From Apricaphanius iberus (taxonomy: Eukaryota; Chordata; Actinopteri; Cyprinodontiformes; Aphaniidae), in contig JAPXFQ010000911.1 in the NCBI GenBank assembly GCA_028564705.1, positions 425,893 through 489,892 of the forward strand: a stretch of 64,000 nucleotides of DNA, in the 5' to 3' direction. The stretch's first letter is position 1, and every line of letters starts with the position of its first letter. The position numbers and the translations under genes are program-made. Positions 56,868 through 64,000 of this stretch are shown piece by piece. The notes beneath the pieces were generated by a model. It ran no database searches, was not told where the DNA came from, and saw only the letters and a program-made list of their open reading frames with translations.

Positions 56868-57567
56868 TGGAAATGTTTTATGTGAGTCCATCTAGTGTAG
56901 GCTTCACTTAAAACTACTCTAGTTTCTGTTCTTCTGTGGTAAAGACTAGTTTATACCTTTCCGACAGCAACTTTGCTTCCAGACGCAGAAGTATTGATGG
57001 AGACGTTTTCGTTTATAGTGCTGCGTTGATTGTTGTGTGTTGCAAAGCAAATCCGGACCAGGACAGCAGGGTGTGCTAGCTTCTCATGGCGGGTCTGCCT
57101 ACCCTTTTAGTGTCGTATCTGGTTAGATGGTTTTTTTTCTCCAGCTTGTGAAAGCATTTGCCCCTTAAGGAGCAATGGATGACAGAAGTAAGTTTTGTTT
57201 CAGCTGTAAAGCTTTTTACTAGAAGTAGAGCTCATAGAATACTCCATAAATGCATGTAAACAAACACATGGCAGTTTCTCTACACCTCCTTGAGCTCAAA
57301 ATCTCCAAAACACCTTAATAGATAAAGTGCCCCTTTAAATATAAAGTATGTAATGACCAAACGCTGCATTGACCTACTGATTAAATCAACTATAGAGCAC
57401 CGTTCTGGTGAAATAATCTCTGGCTTTTTTTGAGCTGTCCAATTACAGGTATACGCTCTCCGTTGACGGAGACACATAGTTAGAAAATGGGGCAGAAATG
57501 TTTTATGTGGGTCCATCTAGTGTAAGCTTAACCTAAAACTACTATAGTTTTGGTTCTTCTGCGGTCA
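56868..57567. repeat. Pair of about 78-bp direct repeats bounding 0.54 kb
   Basis: 56871-56945 and 57492-57566 share GAAATGTTTTATGTG-GTCCATCTAGTGTA-GCTT and the following ACTACT-TAGTTT-TTCTTCTG, roughly 85% identical. The segment between has ATGGATGACAGAAGTAAGTT (57176-57195), a start codon next to a splice-donor-like sequence. The structure could be a short element with terminal direct repeats or a local duplication. Confidence 0.55.
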
Positions 57568-57784
57568 GTCCTCTCCTGAAACAGATAACAATATCCCCGG
57601 GGCTCTGAAGCAGCTCCTTGACTTGCTGACTCCACCATTCTTCGTAGAGCAAGCCGAGCTGCGGCGAACATTTAACAGGTTCATAAAGGCCGTATCTGTC
57701 AACCCGTGGCCTCTACTGGCTGGTACATGTAAACATAATGTCATTGTTGTGCCCATTTTGAATGCACATTTTATTATATTTTAA
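57548..57784 (+). other. Unrecognised open stretch, exon-like
   Basis: An ATG-less open frame of 78 codons with protein-like composition (SSPETDNNIPGALKQLLDLL, FFVEQAELRRTFNRFIKAVS), starting just after the right direct repeat. I do not recognise a family. It could be an exon of a transposon gene or a chance frame. Confidence 0.3.
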
Positions 57785-58160
57785 TTCAAATTTTTTAAGG
57801 AAATGCATTTTCATTCTGCACCCTTCTAGAAGCCCTGTGGATGTATTTTTTAATTCAATTGTAGCTTTTTAGAATAAAAAAATATTGACTTTGTCACGTA
57901 GCTATCGATCAATACTCAACACCAACGTTAGATCGATTCTATCAATATTTTAGATCAATCTGCCCAGCCCTACTTAAAATCTCTCTTGCTTCCAAATACA
58001 AATAATATGTGAAGTGTATATTAGAAATAAATACTTGTAGTGAAATTGTTCTTTCCTTTTATGAATGCGTTACTGGGCTTGATTCAATAGAGCTGAATCT
58101 GATATTAAGTGATTTAAATAAATATAAATTAAGTGAAACTTAGAATCTTTAACTCAATTA
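57785..58160. other. Unannotated DNA
   Basis: AT-rich; TCGATCAATACTCAACACCA and TTAGATCAATCTGCCCAGCCC near 57905-57970 resemble the end of an old DNA transposon. Nothing firm. Confidence 0.35.
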
Positions 58161-58162
58161 TT

Positions 58163-58168
<6 letters not shown>

Positions 58169-58216
<48 letters not shown>
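58169..58216. repeat. (AT)n microsatellite
   Basis: Uninterrupted AT dinucleotides, about 23 units. Confidence 0.95.
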
Positions 58217-58504
58217 CTCAGATTAGTGTTAAAAATATACTTAAAAGTGTCATTAAAAACAGTGGGTGTCATAAAATGAACACTGTGAACTGGACTGGTG
58301 AGGATTATATAAACACTGCGATAGTGTTAAAAATTAACACTATGTTAGTTAAATTTACACTGCCGATTTTTCCGTGTAGAATATAGAATAGACATCGTCT
58401 CTTTGTCACACTCCATAGACAACAAATTTAAGTTGCTATGGTTACAAACATTACTTGAAAGCTACATTCATTTTGGTTGAGGTTATGCACAACCTTACCC
58501 TTAA

Positions 58505-58648
58505 ACATGTAAGGGATAATGCCTGACGAGGTGTCCATTATCAGAAAATAGTGGACGATGTGGAGGCGTGAACGGTTGCTTCTGCGAAGTCCATTATTTT
58601 CTAATAATGGACTCCTCCAAGGGCATTATCCAGCTTATACCATGTTCA
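58505..58648. mobile_element. Fold-back (MITE-like) element
   Basis: AAGGGATAATGCCTGACGAG at 58508 and the following GTGTCCATTATCAGAAAATA are mirrored by TATTTTCTAATAATGGACTC and AAGGGCATTATCCAGCTT at the right: arms of about 46 bp, roughly 80% complementary, around a 40-nt centre. It may be one terminus of a longer element reaching about 59090 (CCAATCAGAATCGAGTATTC). Confidence 0.6.
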
Positions 58649-59904
58649 CTTATGAACTAAAGAAATATTTAATCGCTTAATAATACTTTAATCTTATTTA
58701 GAGTTAAAATCGTGAGGTTTTTTATATATAAATGGAACGCACTATACAGAACGCACTTCTGTATACAGCCGTTGCCAAGCAATGCAGCCAAAGTGAGCCA
58801 ACCGCAGTAGTTTATCAGTGATGGAAAGTGAGATCATGGCTTTACCTTACGTTAAGTGATACAAAGTATCATTTCAGAAGGCCAGTCCACTACTTACTTC
58901 TTGTTTGTGTCCAGAGGATGATTCAAAACGTTGCGACAAGTCAACTGTCTCTGTTGCCATTTTAGCAAGTGCAATGTTTTAGAACTGTCACTAGGCAATT
59001 TGATGGGACGCTTTTCCTAGGTGCACATTATATTCTTTAATCTACACCCTCCAGCCAATCAGAATCGAGTATTCACCCAGACCATGGTAGAAATATAATT
59101 ATGTCACGTAACCTGCTTTCTGGAACGGCCCCTGCTGAAGATTGGAGAAGTGATACATTCAAGGGACGTAGGAAAAGAAAAAGCAGACTCAAAATAAGAA
59201 AGGTAACTGCAAAAATGGAGGGGAGAAAACTACTTTAGCACATTGGCAACACTGTGCTGATACAACATGAGTTACTGAACAAACCGTGGGCCCAAGCTTT
59301 GCTCTCTTCAGAGCCACATTAAACATAAGACAGTGGATACTTTGAACAAATGAGAGGAAGTTAGTAAAGAAAACTAATAATGCTCTTTCAGGTCTGAATG
59401 CCCTGCTCTGTTGTTTTATTCTCCTTAGTCAGAAATTAAAGCAACAAACAATGCATTGAGCAGTTGAGGAGGAAATGAAAGGCTTACTAAAGGACAATGA
59501 TTTGAGTTCAGCAAAGAGACACCTTGTTAAAGGCAAAATACTGTTAAAGCTGCTCATATATTAATCTGCTATCTGCAAAGCTACTGTACATCGCTATAGC
59601 AAAATTTCTCATAGTATACATGTTTGTTTAGTTATCTCTGAACATTTAATTTTGACTTACACAATTCATTTAGAATTTAAGTGCTGTAGCTCATACTAGT
59701 TAATTATTCAAGGATTTGTAGGTCATAATGGCTGTGGGTAGGAAGGATTTCCTGTGGAAGAAGCCTCTGACTGAAAACATTCTGTTATTGTAGGATAGTA
59801 TCATGCAGAGGATGCTTAGGGTTGTCCATATTTTTTTTTGATTTTATGAAAATTTCTTTTCTGCATCTTAATTTCCAGATTTTTGTACCAAGAACAGAGC
59901 AAGG
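58649..59904. other. Unannotated DNA
   Basis: AGCCAATCAGAATCGAGTAT (59054-59073) is a frequent motif near the end of fish non-autonomous DNA transposons. The remaining sequence holds nothing I can name. Confidence 0.4.
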
Positions 59905-60540
59905 CAGGCAAGGCAATTTTATTTATTTAGCACACTTTCAACACGAAGGCAATTCAAGGTGCTTTACATGATTCAGTGGTAGAGAAACCAAATACATGAT
60001 AAAAATAAGAAAATTAAAACATATCATTACTAAAAGAAATGCATTTAGTAACTGAAGCATGAAAAATAAATTTATGTGAGAGTATGAAATTTAAAAACAA
60101 ATAAAACATAAGAATAAAAAGTGAAGGTGTACAGAACAAATTTATGCAAAAGAATATAGACTGAAAACAAATAAAACACAATCGGTTTAAAAATAAGAAT
60201 AAAAATCACATCACGAGAATCAAAGAGTGGTCAAATACGCAATTTAGGACTCAAAGGCAGCTCTGAATAGTAGTGTTTTAACCTTTGATTTAAAAGAGCC
60301 TAACAATTCAGCATTTTTGCATTCTTCTGGAAGTTTGTTCCAGATTTGTGGAGCATAGAAACTGAAAGCTGCCTCTCCCCGTTTAGTTCTAATTCTAGGA
60401 ATGTTTAGTAAGCTAGAGTTGGAGGACCTGAGTGGTCTGCTGGGTTGATATAGTGACAACATATCTCCAGCATACTTTGGTGCTAAACCGTTAAGTGATT
60501 TAATTAGTAGGAGTATTTTGGAGAGCTATAGAATCACCTT
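59905..60540 (-). pseudogene. L2/CR1-group LINE 3' end, minus strand
   Basis: On the minus strand 60462-60244 reads LSLYQPSRPLRSSNSSLLNI, PRIRTKRGEAAFSFYAPQIW and NKLPEECKNAELLGSFKSKV, the characteristic C-terminus of Jockey-group LINE polymerases (APQIWNKLP motif). The 3' UTR runs leftward to TTTTATTTATTTAGCACACT, its tail. It differs from the L2 copies elsewhere in the window, so it is another subfamily. 5'-truncated near 60540. Confidence 0.8.
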
Positions 60541-61266
60541 ATGTCAAAATTCAATTTATGGCCTCCGTTGGAGGGGGTGTAGGGGACAAGCACAGGTTAA
60601 AAACTTTGTGTCAAACATGATTTATGACTACCGGTGGTTCAAGCAAAGGAAGGAAGGAAAGAAGGAGGACCCGGGGGTTCTTTTCTCGTTAAATAGACCC
60701 CAAGAATCCTCAATCCTCTTTTCTTCAGAAAAGGAATGGGACAGGCCATGTCAACATGGATGAGGGAGACACGTTGTAGATTTATCTACACCAGTCAAAA
60801 GAGAAAAGGTGATAACCTCCTCCATTTAAACTTTAAATAAACTCCATATTTAAACATTTAAACTTTAAACTATTAATACATTTAAACTCTAATTAAACTA
60901 CTATTACATTTAAATAAACTTTAAACACCTTTAAACAAATTTCCCCGTGTGGGGCAATTGAACGATTCTATTCTTAACTCTAAAACTAAACTTTAAACAC
61001 ATCCGGTTAGAGCTTTTAAATTGAAAGTCCTACTTCCTGTGTAACTGGAAGTAGGAATCTAAATGACTGCCACAGGCGGTCATTTAGATTGCAGCGAGTT
61101 TTACGCTGTACTATTTCGATTTTCCCGCGCTAAATAACAATAGAACGTCAAGGCGGGAATTCTGACAGTCAGCTGATTGTCAAAGAGCATCTTCAGCGGT
61201 GTTTGGTCCAGCAAAAATTTATGTTTGTTTTTCAGTTTTTTCTTTTCTATCTGAAGCAAAGCTAAA
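60541..61266. other. Intergenic stretch with TTTAAAC-rich tract and two small hairpins
   Basis: 60820-60990 has about ten irregular copies of TTTAAAC/TTTAAATA. At 61029-61055 CCTACTTCC pairs with GGAAGTAGG, and at 61057-61091 AATCTAAATGACTGCC pairs with GGCGGTCATTTAGATT (one mismatch). Such subterminal hairpins occur near the ends of DNA transposons and fit the open frame that follows. Confidence 0.5.
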
Positions 61267-61509
61267 ATGACACACAGGTCTAAAAGAAATATGACAGTAG
61301 AAATGGCTTTAGAAAGACTGATGAACATGGACAGTGACGATTCTGGTGGACAATCTGGCCCGGAGAATGAGTCTGATGGCAGTGACGATTCCTGGGTGAA
61401 TGAAAGTTCGTCCCCTGATAGTGAGTTAGAGGAGATCCCGAGGAAAAAGAGACGCCTAATGTTATCTGACAGTCACCCAAATGCTGTTATGCCAGCGGAA
61501 ATATCAGGT
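61267..61509 (+). CDS. Acidic N-terminal exon, possibly piggyBac-like transposase
   Basis: ATG at 61267 opens 81 codons up to a good splice donor (ATATCAG|GTAAGC at about 61509). The peptide is Ser/Asp/Glu-rich (MNMDSDDSGGQSGPENESDG, DDSWVNESSSPDSELEEI) followed by a basic patch PRKKRR, which could be a nuclear localisation signal. Acidic N-termini like this are usual in piggyBac-family transposases, but no catalytic core lies downstream: the sequence runs into an L2 tail at 61690. It could also be the first exon of an unrelated nuclear protein. Confidence 0.4.
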
Positions 61510-61689
61510 AAGCTTTTTCTATGCTGCCCTTACTTGGCCGCTTTTTAGAGTAATTAGCATCATAATAATATTAGGCCACTATAGGCCAATTGCTAGATTA
61601 TCATGTGACAACTTTATTTATTTATTTTAATTTACTTTTATTTATTTGTATTTATTGAGTTAGTTATTTCCATTATATTATCATCACAG

Positions 61690-61883
61690 TAAATCCTGAG
61701 CCATCTCCTGCACCTGATCCAAACCCCCTGCTGGATGGGGAACATTGGTGATACTCAAAGTGACCGAGCATCCTCCATGCTGTCTTCTCAGGCCCCCAGA
61801 CGGGCGTAGCAGATGACTGAGCCAGGTTCGCCCGGAGGTTTCTTCCTGTTAAAGGTGAGTTTTTCCTCTCCACTGTTGCGAGA
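61690..61883 (+). mobile_element. L2 LINE 3' UTR, left piece
   Basis: CCCCCTGCTGGATGGGGAAC, CAGACGGGCGTAGCAGATGA, AGGTTTCTTCCTGTTAAAGG and TTTTTCCTCTCCACTGTTGC, the same subfamily as 28340-28806. Interrupted by the SINE and resumed at 62160. Confidence 0.82.
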
Positions 61884-62152
61884 TGGTAAATGGTAAATGG
61901 ACTGAACTTATTTAGCGCTTTTCTAGTCTTACTGACCACTCAAAGCGCTTTACATTGAAGCCAAATTCACCCATTCACACTCGCATTCATACACCGACAC
62001 CCAACATGGCTTGGTAGGACAATGTAGAATTTGGGGGTTAAGTGCCTTGCCCACATCAACATGTGACTGGAGGAAGCTGGAATCGGACCTACGACCCTCT
62101 GATTGCAAGCCAACTACTCTACCACTGAGCCACAGTTGCCCCCACCGACCTA
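61884..62152 (-). mobile_element. tRNA-derived SINE inserted in the L2 tail
   Basis: On the minus strand GGCAACTGTGGCTCAGTGGT (A box TGGCTCAGTGG) and GGTCGTAGGTCCGATTCCAG (B box GGTCCGATTCC) mark the tRNA-like head. GGGCAAGGCACTTAACCCCC and GTAAAGCGCTTTGAGTGGTC are the body, and CCATTTACCATTTACCAT the tail. The L2 sequence is continuous on both sides apart from a short duplicated-looking TAGATG. Confidence 0.75.
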
Positions 62153-62395
62153 GATGATCTAGATGCTTGCTCAGTTTGAGGGATTGCTGAGGAATAGCTG
62201 TGGTTGTAATCTGCATGGTCCGGGCACAACCTCACGTTGATGACTCATCGCAATCTGCCAGGATTCCTTACATAGAAAACTTTTAACTGATTGGAATGTT
62301 TATATAACGGTATTTAAATGACTTTTGTTATAAAGTGCCTTGAGATTACATTTGTTGTGAATTGGCGCTATATAAATAAAAGTGAATTGAATTGA
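62153..62395 (+). mobile_element. L2 LINE 3' UTR, right piece and tail
   Basis: ATGCTTGCTCAGTTTGAGGG, GCTGAGGAATAGCTGTGGTT, CACAACCTCACGTTGATGAC and the GCGCTATATAAATAAA tail with TGAATTGAATTGAA. Completes the piece at 61690-61883. Confidence 0.85.
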
Positions 62396-63218
62396 ACAAT
62401 TTGGACAATTGTGGCAAATGTATACATGGAGGAGGTAGAAACCTACTTTTTGACTCACACCACCCACTGGAAAACAAGCTTAGTGTTATCAGGACCCTGC
62501 AACACAGAGCTGATAACATACCCACCAGCTCACAGGCCCAAGGGGAAGAACGCAAGCACGTGAGAGACACCCTCACAACTTGTGGTTACCCCAGCTGGAC
62601 TTTTGTGAAAACTGCAGCTAGAAAGAATGCCAAAAAGTGGTTGAAAAAGAAAAACAAAACAAACGAAACAATGTAGTCGTTCCATATGTGTCTGGGATTT
62701 CTGAAAAACTCAGGAGGATTTTTAACAAACACAGTATCCCTGTGTATTTCAAACCCAGCAACACACTCAGACAAGTACATCCCAAGGACAGAACACCACA
62801 CGCACACAAAAGCAACCTGGTGTATGCAATCCAATGCAATGAAGAATGTAAGGACCTCTACATTGGTGACACCAAACAACCAGTGTACAAACGCATGGCC
62901 CAACACAGGAGAGCTAACTTCTCAGGCATTGACTCTGCTGTTCATTTACATCTCAAGGATAAAGCCCATTCATTTGAGGACAGCAATGTCCAGATTTTAG
63001 ACAGAGAGGACAGGTGGTTTGAAAGAGGAGTCAAAGAAGCCATCTATGTAAAAGTAGAGAAACCATCTCTCAACAGAGAAGGAGGCCTGAGACATCACCT
63101 ATCTCCGATTTACAATGCTGCCCTTTCATCCCTCCCCAGGAGACTCAACGACTTAGCCTCTAATAAGAAAAACAACTGTGACTCCAACGACTATTGTTAT
63201 AACACAATAGGGCACTAA
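62396..63218 (+). pseudogene. Penelope-like element, C-terminal part with GIY-YIG endonuclease
   Basis: 62410-62676 reads LFDSHHPLENKLSVIRTLQH and LTTCGYPSWTFVKTAARKNA, the region linking reverse transcriptase and endonuclease in Penelope-like elements. A frame change in the A-rich run near 62650-62675 leads to VVVPYVSGISEKLRRIFNKH, IPVYFKPSNTLRQ, then LVYAIQCNEECKDLYIGDTK, the GIY-YIG-type core (VYAI and LYIG). KRMAQHRRANFSG and LDREDRWFERGVKEAIYVKV follow, with the catalytic Arg and Glu in usual positions, and the frame closes at 63218. The reverse transcriptase is missing (5' truncation directly at the L2 tail). One frameshift makes it non-functional. Confidence 0.88.
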
Positions 63219-63480
63219 TGAAGCCGAAACCTAACCTCCACCAATAGGCGACACGCCAACGACCGTCGTTAAGATATGGAGCACAGAGGATCCAATGACA
63301 TGATCAGTCTTGGAAAAGCCCTCCAAGAGGTTAAATAGCTGAGTCTCCACACCAATTAGTTGGACCAGTCCCAGCCTGGTCAGCGGCTAGCATGAACGGA
63401 TGAAGCCTCTTCTAAACATTTCTTTAGAAATTTTTATTTTACATGCGCATGGAGAGTCCATTGGGAGCTCTGAGGTTCTT
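63219..63480 (+). mobile_element. Penelope-like element 3' flank
   Basis: ATGAAGCCGAAACCTAACC, CACGCCAACGACCG and GGCTAGCATGAACGGATGAA look like 3' non-coding sequence of the element. The exact end is not visible. Confidence 0.4.
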
Positions 63481-63931
63481 CACAAAGTCACAAATATATA
63501 TACACTGATTTAACCACACCCTATTGGATCAGCTTCTGACTGATTTATTACTCAGCTGTGGGAGAAAAAAACACATCATACAGTTATGGTAAGATAACTA
63601 ACACTCTTTTCTATGTATCCGAGGATAATCACAAGACCAATCACAGAACAACATGGGATGTGTCAGCAAACACAAGATCTGTCATGAGGCAAAAAAGGTA
63701 TGTGTCATATGAGATAACTAGCTTCTTGCAGTACATGTATCAAATCAGAACAGCTAAACAATATTTTATCTAGACACTGAGTAACAGAATCCAACTTATA
63801 AATGCATCAGCATAACTCAGTACTAATTCAACATAAATAAGCAATGTTCAGTTTACTAATGTTTTATCTAAGTACTATGAGTAATAAATGAAAAAGCCTA
63901 TAACTGCAATAATCATTCCTACAACAACGAC
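63481..63931. other. Unannotated DNA
   Basis: No recognised content. Confidence 0.5.
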
Positions 63932-64000
63932 TTGTGTACATTCTTAGAGCGCTGGATTTGGGATGGAAACCGCCATGCATGGTGAGGAGCTTATGTGTCT
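63932..64000 (-). pseudogene. R4/Dong-like LINE fragment running off the window
   Basis: On the minus strand the stretch encodes a decayed KLLTMHGGFHPKSS-type motif, matching 13545-13600. The element continues beyond 64000, so its extent is unknown. Confidence 0.6.

Overview
This window looks like TE-rich, gene-poor nuclear DNA from a ray-finned (teleost) fish. That reading rests on the repeat fauna: L2-clade LINEs ending in a GCGCTATATAAATAAA-type tail with (TTGAA)n, APE-type L1 LINEs, a Penelope-like element with a GIY-YIG domain, Tc1 transposons, a PIF/Harbinger-type element, an R4/Dong-like LINE, Rex3/RTE-like (ATCC)n tails and tRNA-derived SINEs. I found no host protein-coding gene that I can defend. 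All recognisable protein homology belongs to mobile elements, and nearly every copy is truncated, frameshifted or interrupted.

Layout. 1-8.9 kb: 3' half of an L2 LINE, a repeat family split by a Harbinger-like element, a 1.56-kb minisatellite (4385-5945), a class II element with a Myb/SANT-like fragment, a degenerate Tc1 and an inverted second copy of the first repeat family. 8.9-20.4 kb: mostly unique AT-rich DNA with short repeats (a 243-bp inverted-repeat element, an L2 tail, a deleted R4/Dong-like LINE ending in (TA)n, a Rex3/RTE-like tail). 20.4-25.8 kb: a Tc1 remnant carrying an L1 3'-UTR fragment, then a 5'-truncated L1 with a 14-bp target-site duplication (TSD). 25.8-30.8 kb: mostly unique DNA with L2 tails.

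30.8-51.6 kb is a dense retrotransposon graveyard. It holds an inverted L1 3' end, a direct-repeat array of one L1 ORF2 segment, a tandem array of three long hairpins, a long L1 copy with a 588-bp solo-LTR-like insertion and a very GC-rich 3' UTR of about 3.3 kb, and a multi-level nest. In the nest, a minus-strand L2 is split by a plus-strand L1 (17-bp TSD). That L1 is split by a plus-strand L2 (7-bp TSD), whose 3' UTR carries an antisense piece of 28S rRNA. Further L1, RTE and SINE fragments follow.

51.6-64 kb: unique DNA with an L2 inserted into an unidentified repeat, a pair of direct repeats, an (AT)n tract, a fold-back element, another LINE 3' end, a possible piggyBac-like first exon, an L2 tail split by a tRNA-SINE, a Penelope-like element, and the start of a second R4/Dong-like copy running off the window.

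Nothing here works as a pathway. What the sequence records is the order of insertions, which TSDs and reading-frame continuity let one reconstruct. Family names come from recalled conserved motifs and tails, not from database searches.
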